Source: an uncultured Clostridia bacterium | GTDB taxonomy: Bacteria; Bacillota; Clostridia; TANB77; CAG-508 | Assembly (NCBI GenBank): GCA_934122085.1 | Contig: CAKOVS010000001.1 | Location: forward strand, 174,653-238,652 | DNA length: 64,000 nucleotides | Reading direction: 5' to 3' | Shown: positions 32,601 through 41,229 of the stretch, piece by piece | Numbering within the stretch: the stretch's first letter is position 1 | How the letters are laid out: each line of letters begins with the position of its first letter | Notes under the pieces: generated by a model | Told to the model about the DNA's origin: nothing | What the model saw: only the letters and a program-made list of their open reading frames with translations | Database searches by the model: none | Translations under genes and position numbers: made by a program

Positions 32601-33863
32601 TTATTTGATTATTTCAAAATCACTTCCAACTGGGTTTAGTTTTACTTCATTTTTTAAACATACTATAGGTCGAAAACCAAATCCATCTTTTTTATAATTA
32701 GAATTACATATTACTCCATTTTGATACATTGTTAAAAGATCCATAGAAAGACCTCCTGCTGGTGCCGTAAACCACATTCCACTAAGATTATTATTACTAT
32801 TTAGAGGTTTTACATAAATATCATTAAATTCATTTATAGAAAATCCACCCAAATAAGTAGTGAATTGTCCTTTATTTTTCCATTTTACTTTATACCCACA
32901 TCCACCTGAATTTTCCAAAACATCACATTCTAACTCTGTTTCATGTGTATCTTCCCATGAATTCTTGAACATTTCTAATGTTGGACTTCCTATTACATAC
33001 TTAGCTTTTTCGCCTTTATATAAATTATTCCAAATTTCAGTATCTAACATATATGCCGTTGCCTTAGCACCTATATGATACAAATCCAAAAAATTAGCAA
33101 CTTTATATCTATTCATCCATTTATCGATTATTGAACTATTTAGACTAGAATTTACATTATTATTTATTAAACTTGCATTAATTGAAGTATATTGATCTAT
33201 TATTTCTGAATTGAAATTTAATTGTTTTGGATAAACATTTCCATTCTCATCAACACTTGGATTTAATGCTTTTCCATTTTTTGTTGGTACATTTTCTATA
33301 GTTACATAATCATCTGCTATTAAATAAATGTTATCATTATCTGAATAAAATATTCTCCATGTTTCCACTCCAGATGTGTTTGGACATGTATAGCCTGTTA
33401 CTTTTTTTCCATAAAAGTCCTTTTTATTGTTGCTTTGTGCTATATCACTTGCTTTTATTCCAACAGAATCTTCTAGATTATTTATACCATCTTTTGCTAT
33501 ACTTAACTGTTCTGAATCTAACTTTACTTCATAATATTTTTCATTAGTATTTATATAATATTTGTTATCATTTTCAACTATTGAATATCCCTTTTCTCTC
33601 AATTTTTCCACTAATTCATCTAATTTTGTTTCCTCTAATTTTCCTTCTAGCTGTTTTTTTAATATCAAATTTGAATATTCTAATTTTATATCTTCTTCAA
33701 TTTTTGCCAAATTATTTTTTTCTTTTGCACTTGTTGCCTGATTTACTATTCCATTTTCACTTGTTAATGTAGCAATTGTTACTCCTGCTAATATTAACAT
33801 TACTATTATTGTTACTGCTAATGCTATTAATGTTATTCCCTTTTCATTCTCTTTAAATTTCAT
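32601..33863 (-). CDS. Pseudopilin-like surface protein with DUF6273-like tail (paralogue C)
   Basis: 420 residues. Leader ending Gly9, then ITLIALAVTIIVMLILAG with Ala at +5, almost identical in DNA to paralogues A and B. A charged helix to about 75, a connecting region, and a C-terminal domain (about 150-415) beginning KVTGYTCPNTSGVETWRIFY and ending GFGFRPIVCLKNEVKL, the DUF6273 style rather than the A/B lectin tail. MWFTAPAGG and an N-rich strand occur in between. Prepilin-like export is inferred; the different tail shows domain swapping after a shared N-terminal module. Confidence 0.7.
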   Translation of the reverse strand: MKFKENEKGITLIALAVTIIVMLILAGVTIATLTSENGIVNQATSAKEKNNLAKIEEDIKLEYSNLILKKQLEGKLEETKLDELVEKLREKGYSIVENDNKYYINTNEKYYEVKLDSEQLSIAKDGINNLEDSVGIKASDIAQSNNKKDFYGKKVTGYTCPNTSGVETWRIFYSDNDNIYLIADDYVTIENVPTKNGKALNPSVDENGNVYPKQLNFNSEIIDQYTSINASLINNNVNSSLNSSIIDKWMNRYKVANFLDLYHIGAKATAYMLDTEIWNNLYKGEKAKYVIGSPTLEMFKNSWEDTHETELECDVLENSGGCGYKVKWKNKGQFTTYLGGFSINEFNDIYVKPLNSNNNLSGMWFTAPAGGLSMDLLTMYQNGVICNSNYKKDGFGFRPIVCLKNEVKLNPVGSDFEIIK

Positions 33864-33983
33864 TTTACTTTCTCCTTTACTTTTGTATAATAAAACCTAT
33901 TTAATTAATATTTTCAAAATAATTTTAACATTTATGCTAATAAAGTCATAAATTACAGTAAACAATTTATGGCTTTATTTTTA

Positions 33984-34853
33984 TTATTCTTCATTTAATA
34001 CGTCTATAAATTTATAATTTCTTTTTGGTAATACTTTTGTTTTTCTATTTTCTCTTAAAGCTTCTATTATGTTTTCAACTCTTAAAGGAATACTATCATT
34101 TTCGTTTTTTAAAAAACTTAATAAATACTTTCTGTCTTCTTCTGGTGTTATTTCATAAAGGTCTGTTACTTCAGCTAGCATTCTGTACCAATCTGAACAT
34201 TTTTTTATCGTCGGTTTTGTCATAACACTTCCTTCACGATTTCTATGGTACTTAAATATTGGGAATTCTCCATATGTAGTTAATTTTGATAAAATATTAC
34301 TTTTGATTGAAAAAAGTTCATCTTCATAATACATTCCTTCTACAAATCTTATCTTATTACATCTTAAAAATTCTACATTCCAAACTTTGCTTGAAACTGA
34401 AAAACTTTCATCACAAATTAATCTTGCTTTTCTTGTTGAATTTTCTTTATTTGAAATTCTATAATAATTTTCTGTATGTCCTACATTTTCATATCCTAAA
34501 TAAATAATGTCATATTTATTTTCCTTTATATGTTCATCTATTTCTTTTAGTGTTTCATTACTATATAATTCATCATCACCATCTAAAAATAACAAATATT
34601 CTCCCTGTGCATTTTCTATAGCAATATTTCTTGATGCAGCTGCTGTTCCTGAATTTTTGGCTGTTTGTAATATTTTTGCTTTTTCTCCTATTACTTCTTT
34701 AATCACTCTCATTGTTGAATCTGTTGAACAATCATCTATTACTAATAATTCGTAATTTTTGAATGTTTGATTTAACACACTATCTATTGCTCTTTTCACA
34801 TAGTTTTCTATATTATAAGCACTAATAGCAACTGTAAATCTTACTTTTTCCAT
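33984..34853 (-). CDS. Family 2 glycosyltransferase
   Basis: 289 residues. GT-A fold N-terminus VAISAYNIENYVKRAIDSVLNQTFKNYELLVIDDCSTDST (shown in parts: NIENYVKRAIDSVLNQ, LLVIDDCSTDST) and the DxD motif LFLDGDDELY (about 90-99). The C-terminal third is helical. Substrate unknown. It is separated from the main glycan locus by about 6 kb and lies alone with ppaC and hslO upstream in the same direction, beyond a terminator. Confidence 0.85.
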   Translation of the reverse strand: MEKVRFTVAISAYNIENYVKRAIDSVLNQTFKNYELLVIDDCSTDSTMRVIKEVIGEKAKILQTAKNSGTAAASRNIAIENAQGEYLLFLDGDDELYSNETLKEIDEHIKENKYDIIYLGYENVGHTENYYRISNKENSTRKARLICDESFSVSSKVWNVEFLRCNKIRFVEGMYYEDELFSIKSNILSKLTTYGEFPIFKYHRNREGSVMTKPTIKKCSDWYRMLAEVTDLYEITPEEDRKYLLSFLKNENDSIPLRVENIIEALRENRKTKVLPKRNYKFIDVLNEE

Positions 34854-34994
34854 TACCTCACATTCCTTTCATAACGTTTATACAACGTCTTTTTAATTAT
34901 ATCATTTTAAATATTTTTTGTCAAACCTTGAAAATCGCTCATTTCTTAATATTTGCTTAATTTTCAAAGCTTTTTTCTATAAAATTTTAACCCC

Positions 34995-35047
34995 AAAAAA
35001 GACACTATATTGTCCCTATTATATTAGACAATTTAAGTGTCCTTTTT
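34995..35047 (-). terminator. Terminator after ppaC
   Basis: Minus strand AAAAAGGACACTT...AATTGTC pairs with GACAAT...AGTGTCTTTTTT, a long two-part stem with a T-run, about 20 bases past the ppaC stop at 35068. Confidence 0.85.
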
Positions 35048-35067
35048 GTTTCACTTTTTTAAATTTT

Positions 35068-35985
35068 TTACATATTTTTTTCAACTAAAGGTAATACTTG
35101 TTTCTTTCTTGAAACAACACCTGGCATTTCAGCTAAGTTATCTTTTATTTCATAATTTTTTGAAATTACATCTGTTCTATTTCCTAGCACTATTGCTGTT
35201 GAATTACTGTTTACTATGTCTGTAATAACAAATACAAATAAACACAATCCTTTTTCTTCAATCTCTTTATTCATTTCAGCTTCAATTTTTTCTTTTCTTT
35301 TTAATACATCTGGAATGCTAACTGTATTTACTTGTGCTATTATGTATTTTATGTCTTCTTTTTCCATAGTTTTTGCATCTAAATTTATTAATTCTTTTTC
35401 TGTATATTTATCAAGATTTGTTCCAGCTTTTAACATATCTAAACCATATTTGCTTAAATCTACACCAGCAATATTTACAAGTTCTGCAACAGCTTTTTTG
35501 TCTTTATCTGTTGTTGTAGGTGATTTTAATAATAATGTATCAGATATTATTGCACTTAGCATTAATCCAGCAATTTTTGGTTCTATTTTGATATTATTTG
35601 AGTTATATAATTCAAATAATACTGTTGCAGTACAACCTACTGGTTGCGCATAATAAAATAATGGTTCTGATGTTTGAAAATTGTTTATTCTATGATGATC
35701 TACAACTGCTAGTATTTTTGCTTTTTCTATTCCTTCTACTGATTGTGTAAATTCATTATGATCTACTAATATTATTCTTTGTCCTTCTTCTACTCTTTCT
35801 ATTAATTTAGGTTCTTCTACTTTAAAATATTTTAATGCATACTTTGTTTCTTCATTTAGTTCTCCTAATCTACAAGAAATTACTTCTTCTCCTCTAATTT
35901 TTGTTTGTAAATCTGCCATTACTAAACTTGAACAGATTGAATCTGTATCTGGATTTTTATGTCCTATTACTAATATATTTTCCAT
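35068..35985 (-). CDS. ppaC: Manganese-dependent inorganic pyrophosphatase
   Basis: DHH-family soluble pyrophosphatase, 305 residues, no CBS insert. Metal ligands and motifs: GHKNPDTDSICSS (about 7-19), VDHNEF (about 74-79), VVDHHRINNF (about 94-103), and C-terminal VLGNRTDVISKNY and SRKKQV signatures. Drives polymer synthesis by removing pyrophosphate. Its start lies two bases after the hslO stop, so translation is coupled; AGAAAGGAAG upstream. Confidence 0.95.
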   Translation of the reverse strand: MENILVIGHKNPDTDSICSSLVMADLQTKIRGEEVISCRLGELNEETKYALKYFKVEEPKLIERVEEGQRIILVDHNEFTQSVEGIEKAKILAVVDHHRINNFQTSEPLFYYAQPVGCTATVLFELYNSNNIKIEPKIAGLMLSAIISDTLLLKSPTTTDKDKKAVAELVNIAGVDLSKYGLDMLKAGTNLDKYTEKELINLDAKTMEKEDIKYIIAQVNTVSIPDVLKRKEKIEAEMNKEIEEKGLCLFVFVITDIVNSNSTAIVLGNRTDVISKNYEIKDNLAEMPGVVSRKKQVLPLVEKNM

Positions 35986-35987
35986 TT

Positions 35988-36890
35988 TTATTCTTCCTTT
36001 CTATTTCTGCTTTGAACTCTTTGTAAAACTTCTTCTAGTTCTTCTTCATTAAATTGATATGTTTTATTACAAAATTGACATTTTATTTCAGCTTTTCCAT
36101 CTTCTTCAATTATTTCTTTTAATTGTTCTTTTCCCAACGTTACTAAACTTCCTGCAAACTTTTCTTTGCTACATCCACAATTATATTTTGGCTCTATAGA
36201 TGCGTCTATTACTTTTACATCTTTATCACCAGTTATTTTTTGTGCGATTTCTTTTAATGTTAAATTTTGATCTAACATTTTTGACATTGCACCAGCTTCA
36301 AAAATTGATTTTTCTATTTTTAAAATTTCTTCATCTGTTGCATCTGGCATTGGTGATATTATATATCCTCCACTTGCTCTAACTCCATTTTTATCAACTA
36401 AAACTCCTAATGCAACTGCTGTTTGTTTTTGTTCTGATGTTTCAAAATAGTTTGCAAAATCTTCTGCTATTTCTCCTGATGTAAGTGGACTTATTCCTAT
36501 ATATGGTTCTTTTAATCCAATATCTTTTATTACATTAATAAATCCTTGATTTCCAACAGCTCCCCCCACATCAAGTTTTCCAAATTCATTTAATGGTAAA
36601 TCTGCATGTGGATTTGTTATACATGCTTTTACATTTGGTGTATTATCAGATACTGCTACAATCTTTCCTATTGGCCCATTTCCTTTTATTTGTATTGTTA
36701 ATTTATCTGTTTTATTTTTCATTTCTGAACCAATTAATGCTGTTATTGTTAATATTCTTCCCATTACGGCTGTTGATAATGGGCTTAGATCATGTAATTT
36801 CCTTGCTTCTTCTACTAGATTTGTTGTTGAACAACAAACCACTGATATTTTTCCATTATACGCTAAAAATTTTATAATTTGGTCTTGCAT
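35988..36890 (-). CDS. hslO: Redox-regulated chaperone Hsp33
   Basis: 300 residues. N-terminal substrate-binding domain (1 to about 180) and C-terminal zinc domain with four cysteines, C-x-C (NCGCSKEK, about 240-243) and CxxC (CQFCNKTY, about 271-278). On oxidative stress these form disulfides and activate holdase function. Normal length. In one operon with rpiB, the TagO-like gene and ppaC. Confidence 0.95.
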   Translation of the reverse strand: MQDQIIKFLAYNGKISVVCCSTTNLVEEARKLHDLSPLSTAVMGRILTITALIGSEMKNKTDKLTIQIKGNGPIGKIVAVSDNTPNVKACITNPHADLPLNEFGKLDVGGAVGNQGFINVIKDIGLKEPYIGISPLTSGEIAEDFANYFETSEQKQTAVALGVLVDKNGVRASGGYIISPMPDATDEEILKIEKSIFEAGAMSKMLDQNLTLKEIAQKITGDKDVKVIDASIEPKYNCGCSKEKFAGSLVTLGKEQLKEIIEEDGKAEIKCQFCNKTYQFNEEELEEVLQRVQSRNRKEE

Positions 36891-36934
36891 TTTTATTACG
36901 TCCTTCCTTATATTGTTTTAATTAAAATTTATAA

Positions 36935-38059
36935 TTATTTTTCGACACCATTATTTTTCTCTACTTTTCCAACTATTTTAGGCCTAGATTCTTGTTCTTG
37001 TATAAAATTTCTATATCCCATAGTCACTGCAGCTATTATTAATAATAAAAAAGATAATGCTTTCCATATTCCACTATCAAATAAAATTATTGCAAACATT
37101 CCAAGTGAAGCACTTAAGCCATATAAAATAAGCACTGCTTGCTTTGGTGTAAAACCTTTTTCTACCAGTCTATGGTGTAAATGTCCTTTATCTGGTTTAA
37201 ATACTGCTTTTATTGATTTTCCTTTTATAATTCTTCTTACTATTGCAAATAATACATCAAATATTGGTAATCCAAGTACAATTACTGGTAATACAATTAC
37301 TGCTAATGTATATGTTTTGGCTACTCCTAATATTGATACAATTGCTAACATAAAACCAAGAAAATTTGAGCCTGTATCACCTATAAATGTTTTAGCTGGT
37401 GAAAAATTATATGGTAAAAATCCTACAAGTGCCCCTGACATTGCCGTTACTATAACTGTTGCTATCATTGGTGAATCATTTAATACAAATATTATTAATA
37501 ATGATATACATGAAATTAATGATATTCCAGAAGATAATCCATCTAAACCATCTATTAAATTTATTGCATTTGTTACTCCTACTATCCATAAAACTGTTAT
37601 TATTGTAGAAAACGATTCATTAAATCCTATTTTATATAAAAATGGTATATCTAAATGTTCAATTTTAGTTCCAAATAGAACTACTATTATTGCTGCTATT
37701 GTTTGGCCTAATAATTCTTGCCATGGCTTTAATGTTTTTATATCATCTAATGTTCCTGTAATTGCTATTACTATAACTCCTAATAATATTCCAAGTAGTT
37801 TTTTTCCATATTCTTGTGTAGAAAATAAATCTAAACTTCCTTCTATTGACATTACTGCGATCAAATATACCATTGATACCAAAACTCCTAAAATTACTGC
37901 TGGTCCTCCAAATTTTGGCATTGCTTTTGTATGCATTCGCCTTTGGTCTTTTGGTACATCTACAGCTCCTATTTTATTAGCAATTCTTATAGTATATGGT
38001 GTTGCTACAAATGATACTATAAATGCTAATATAAAAGCAATTGCTATATTCCCCCACAT
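36935..38059 (-). CDS. Undecaprenyl-phosphate GlcNAc-1-phosphate transferase (TagO/WecA type)
   Basis: MraY/WecA superfamily membrane enzyme that starts lipid-linked wall glycopolymers by moving a sugar-1-phosphate to undecaprenyl phosphate. 374 residues, about ten helices. Motifs: VPKDQRRMHTKAMPKFGG (about 35-52), DDIKTLKPWQ (about 113-122), NAINLIDGLDGLSSG (about 163-177), GDTGSNFLGF (about 221-230), and the HIH/R-type loop GHLHHRLVEKGF (about 292-303). Probably initiates the polymer made by the downstream 40-62 kb locus, although the two are separated. Confidence 0.9.
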   Translation of the reverse strand: MWGNIAIAFILAFIVSFVATPYTIRIANKIGAVDVPKDQRRMHTKAMPKFGGPAVILGVLVSMVYLIAVMSIEGSLDLFSTQEYGKKLLGILLGVIVIAITGTLDDIKTLKPWQELLGQTIAAIIVVLFGTKIEHLDIPFLYKIGFNESFSTIITVLWIVGVTNAINLIDGLDGLSSGISLISCISLLIIFVLNDSPMIATVIVTAMSGALVGFLPYNFSPAKTFIGDTGSNFLGFMLAIVSILGVAKTYTLAVIVLPVIVLGLPIFDVLFAIVRRIIKGKSIKAVFKPDKGHLHHRLVEKGFTPKQAVLILYGLSASLGMFAIILFDSGIWKALSFLLLIIAAVTMGYRNFIQEQESRPKIVGKVEKNNGVEK

Positions 38060-38074
38060 TTTTGTGTTCCTCCA

Positions 38075-38521
38075 TTACTTCATATTTTCATTTTCAATTT
38101 CATTTATCATTTGTATTCTTTCTTGATGTCTTCCGCCTTCAAATTCTGTTGCTAACCATATTCTTACTATTCTTATTGCTTCATCTGTTTCTATATAATC
38201 TGCTCCTAATGCCAATACATTACTATTATTATGCATTTTAGAATATTTTGCTTCTTCTTCATTATCACATTTTGCACATCTTATTTCTTTAAATTTATTT
38301 GCAACTATGCTCATTCCTATTCCTGAGCGACATATTAATATTCCTTTATCACATTGTTTGCTTTGAAGCTCCAATGCTACTGTTTTTGCTATTTCAGGAT
38401 AATCTGCTCTATCTTCTGAAAAAGTTCCACAGTCTTCATATTCTATTTCTTTTTCTTCTAAATATTTTTTTATTTCTTCTTTTAATTTATATCCTCCATG
38501 GTCACTACCAATTGCTATCAT
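38075..38521 (-). CDS. rpiB: Ribose-5-phosphate isomerase B
   Basis: Interconverts ribose-5-phosphate and ribulose-5-phosphate. 148 residues: AIGSDHGGYKLKEEIKKYL at the N-terminus, DYPEIAKTVA (about 41-50), catalytic Cys-containing ICRSGIGMSIVANK (about 67-80), RCAKC and C-terminal LATEFEGGRHQERI. First gene of the rpiB/TagO-like/hslO/ppaC run; the Firmicutes neighbours upp/glyA are not here. Confidence 0.95.
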   Translation of the reverse strand: MIAIGSDHGGYKLKEEIKKYLEEKEIEYEDCGTFSEDRADYPEIAKTVALELQSKQCDKGILICRSGIGMSIVANKFKEIRCAKCDNEEEAKYSKMHNNSNVLALGADYIETDEAIRIVRIWLATEFEGGRHQERIQMINEIENENMK

Positions 38522-38622
38522 AAACTCTCACCTTTCTTTATTTATGATTTGATAAATTCCTTACTAATATATCATATTCTTCTATAAAGTGCAACAATTT
38601 TCAAAAAAATCCTTTTTTGGTA

Positions 38623-38651
38623 TTGTCAAATTAATTTTTGTATGTTATAAT
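38623..38651 (+). promoter_or_regulatory. Promoter of rpsT
   Basis: TTGTCA (38623-38628), 17-base spacer, perfect TATAAT (38646-38651). Leader of about 37 bases with AAGAGGAGGTG. Confidence 0.85.
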
Positions 38652-38694
38652 TGTATGCGTTATAGTTATTTTACTAAGAGGAGGTGCATTTTAA

Positions 38695-38958
38695 ATGCCA
38701 AATATTAAATCAGCAAAAAAGAGAGTTAAGATTATTGAAAAGAAAACATTAACAAATAATATGATTAAAAGTGCATATAAATCAGCTGTTAAGAAATTTG
38801 AGCAAGCAGTTGCTGCTGGAAATAAAGCTGAAGCTACTACTTTAATGTCTGAAGCTACAAAGAAAGTTGATCAAGCTTGTACAAAAGGTGTTATCGTAAA
38901 AAATACAGCTGCTAGAAAAAAATCTAGTATGTCAAAAAAATTAAATGCTATGGCATAG
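38695..38958 (+). CDS. rpsT: 30S ribosomal protein S20
   Basis: 87 residues, MPNIKSAKKRVKIIEKKTL with a helical Lys/Ala-rich body and C-terminal KGVIVKNTAARKKSSMSKKLNAMA. AGAGGAGGTGCATTTTAA precedes the ATG, the same ribosome site context as rplU. One of the few plus-strand genes; its own strong promoter and terminator make it monocistronic. Confidence 0.97.
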   Translation: MPNIKSAKKRVKIIEKKTLTNNMIKSAYKSAVKKFEQAVAAGNKAEATTLMSEATKKVDQACTKGVIVKNTAARKKSSMSKKLNAMA

Positions 38959-38960
38959 TT

Positions 38961-39004
38961 AAAATATAAGATAAAATGAAAAGATTTTATCTTATATTTT
39001 TTTA
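38961..39004 (+). terminator. Terminator after rpsT
   Basis: AAAATATAAGATAAAAT pairs with ATTTTATCTTATATTTT around a 6-base loop and runs into TTTTTATT. Confidence 0.85.
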
Positions 39005-39005
39005 T

Positions 39006-39040
39006 TATATAGTAGGAAAGTTATACTTTCCTACTATATA
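39006..39040. repeat. Dispersed hairpin repeat, copy 3 (perfect)
   Basis: Left arm TATATAGTAGGAAAGT, loop TAT, right arm ACTTTCCTACTATATA, a perfect 16-bp palindrome between the rpsT and mreB terminators. Compare copies at 14595-14642 and 32531-32565. Confidence 0.8.
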
Positions 39041-39042
39041 AA

Positions 39043-39078
39043 AAGAGGTTTGTTTTACTCAACAAACCTCTCTTTTTA
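39043..39078 (-). terminator. Terminator after mreB
   Basis: AGAGGTTTGTT and AACAAACCTCT form a perfect stem with an 8-base loop, flanked by A and T runs; it overlaps the mreB stop. Confidence 0.85.
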
Positions 39079-40071
39079 TTTTCTTTCTAAATTATCTAAA
39101 TTGTCTAATGCTTTTCCTGTTCCCAAAGCTACACATGATACAGCATCATCTGCAATCATTACATTTATTCCTGTTTTTTCTTGTAATAATCTATCCAATC
39201 CATCAATTAAACAGCCTCCACCAGTCATATATATTCCTCTATCACTTATATCTGCTGATAATTCTGGTGGTGTTTTTTCTAATACTGAATGCACAGCCTC
39301 AACAATTTGCATTGCTGGTTCTATTAGTGCTTCTAGCATTTCACTTGAATGTACAATAATATTTTTAGGCAATCCTGTTGTTAAGTCCCTTCCTCTTATT
39401 TCCATTTGTGAATCTTGAATCTTAGGATAAACACAACCAATATTTATTTTTAGATCTTCTGCTGTTCTTTCACCTATCATTATATTATGTTTTTTCTTAA
39501 TATATTTTACTATTGCTTCATCAAATTTGTCTCCTGCAACTTTTAATGATGTACTTTCAACAGATCCACCAAGAGAAATTACTGCTATATCTGTTGTTCC
39601 ACCACCAATATCCACAATCATATTTCCACAAGGTTTTGCAATATCTAATCCTGCTCCAATTGCTGCTGCAATTGGTTCTTCAATTAAAAATACTTTTCTT
39701 GCTCCTGCTTGCATTGCTGCATCTATAACAGCTTTTTTCTCCACTTCTGTAACTCTTGATGGTATACAAATCATTGTTCTTGGTGCAAATATTGTTTTTC
39801 CTTTTACTTTATTAATAAAATATTTTAACATTTTTTCAGTAACTGTATAATCTGATATTACACCTTCTCTTAATGGTCTTGTTGCAACTATATTTCCTGG
39901 TGTTCTTCCTAACATTCTTCTTGCTTCTTGTCCAACTGCTAAAACTTCTTTAGTGTTACTATCAACAGCAACTACAGATGGTTCCCTTAAAACAACACCT
40001 TTTCCCTTTACATATGCAATTATAGTTGCTGTTCCTAAATCAATTCCTATATCTTGCCCAAATCCCAACAT
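39076..40071 (-). CDS. Rod-shape actin homologue MreB/Mbl
   Basis: 331 residues with phosphate-1 DIGIDLGTATIIAYVKGKG, VVLREPSVVAVD (about 27-38), CGNMIVDIGGGTTDIAVISLGG (seen in parts; phosphate-2, about 150-171) and adenosine motif MTGGGCLI (about 286-293). Guides cell-wall synthesis at the membrane, so the cell is probably a rod. I cannot separate MreB from Mbl by eye; no mreCD follows, which slightly favours an Mbl-like paralogue. Confidence 0.93.
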   Translation of the reverse strand: MLGFGQDIGIDLGTATIIAYVKGKGVVLREPSVVAVDSNTKEVLAVGQEARRMLGRTPGNIVATRPLREGVISDYTVTEKMLKYFINKVKGKTIFAPRTMICIPSRVTEVEKKAVIDAAMQAGARKVFLIEEPIAAAIGAGLDIAKPCGNMIVDIGGGTTDIAVISLGGSVESTSLKVAGDKFDEAIVKYIKKKHNIMIGERTAEDLKINIGCVYPKIQDSQMEIRGRDLTTGLPKNIIVHSSEMLEALIEPAMQIVEAVHSVLEKTPPELSADISDRGIYMTGGGCLIDGLDRLLQEKTGINVMIADDAVSCVALGTGKALDNLDNLERK

Positions 40072-40189
40072 AAATAATCAATTTCCTTCCAATAACTTTC
40101 AATTTTCTAACTTTTGTTCTTTACATTTTTTATGTATTCCCTATTATTTTATGTACATTTTTCACAAAACATATTCAAAATTTGTTTTT

Positions 40190-41200
40190 TTATTTATTTT
40201 TTCTATTTTGAATATATTTCCAAGAATCTTTACACATATCTTCCAAATTTTTTGTTGCTTCCCAATTTAATTCTTTTTTTGCTTTAGTTGGATTTGAATA
40301 ACATGTTGCAATATCTCCAGGTCTTCTTTCTACAATTTTATAATTTACTTTTTTACCTGTTGATTCCTCAAATGCTTTTACCATATCTAAAACACTATAT
40401 CCTACACCTGTTCCCAAATTGTAAATATATATTCCTGTATCTTCTTTTTCTAATTTTTCTAATGCTTTTATATGTCCTCTTGCTAAATCAACAACATGTA
40501 TATAATCTCTTACACCTGTTCCATCTGGTGTATTATAATCATTTCCAAATACTGATAATTGTTCTAATTCTCCTGATGCAACTCTTACTATATATGGCAT
40601 TAAATTATTTGGAATTCCTTGTGGCTCTTCACCTATTAATCCACTTTCATGTGCACCTACTGGGTTAAAATATCTCAATATTGCTATATCCCAACTGTTA
40701 TCAGATTTATACAAATCTTGTAATATTTGTTCAATAAATAACTTTGTTGTTCCATATGGATTTGTTGTTCCACCTATTTTGCATTCTTCTGTTAGTGGTA
40801 TTTTTTCAGGTTCTCCATATACTGTTGCAGATGAACTAAATATAAATTTTTTTACATTATATTTTTTCATTGTTTCTAATAATACTATTGCACCTGATAT
40901 ATTATTTTCATAATATTCTAATGGTTTCTTTACTGATTCTCCAACTGCTTTATATCCAGCAAAATTTAATACTGCTTCTATATTGTTTTCTTCAAAAACT
41001 TTTTCTAGTTCTTTTCTGTTTAAATAATCTACTTCATAAAACTTAAAGTCTTTTCCTGTTATCTTTTTTATACTCTCTAATACTTCTGGCTTACTATTAG
41101 AAAAGTTATCTATTATAACAACTTCTCTTCCTGAATTTAATAATTCAACTACTGTGTGGCTTCCTATATATCCAGCTCCACCTGTTACTAATATTGACAT
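40190..41200 (-). CDS. galE: UDP-glucose 4-epimerase
   Basis: Short-chain dehydrogenase-type NAD enzyme making UDP-galactose from UDP-glucose. 336 residues from ATG 41198-41200 (MSILVTGGAGYIGSHTVVEL), AAAGGA upstream. Catalytic residues in FSSSATVYGEPEKIP (Ser and Tyr, about 121-135), YGTTKLFIEQIL and the RYFNPVGAHESG signature. It is the last gene of the glycopolymer locus and supplies UDP-galactose to glf directly upstream. Confidence 0.95.
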   Translation of the reverse strand: MSILVTGGAGYIGSHTVVELLNSGREVVIIDNFSNSKPEVLESIKKITGKDFKFYEVDYLNRKELEKVFEENNIEAVLNFAGYKAVGESVKKPLEYYENNISGAIVLLETMKKYNVKKFIFSSSATVYGEPEKIPLTEECKIGGTTNPYGTTKLFIEQILQDLYKSDNSWDIAILRYFNPVGAHESGLIGEEPQGIPNNLMPYIVRVASGELEQLSVFGNDYNTPDGTGVRDYIHVVDLARGHIKALEKLEKEDTGIYIYNLGTGVGYSVLDMVKAFEESTGKKVNYKIVERRPGDIATCYSNPTKAKKELNWEATKNLEDMCKDSWKYIQNRKNK

Positions 41201-41229
41201 ATACATCAAATCCTTTCTTGTTTTCAATT

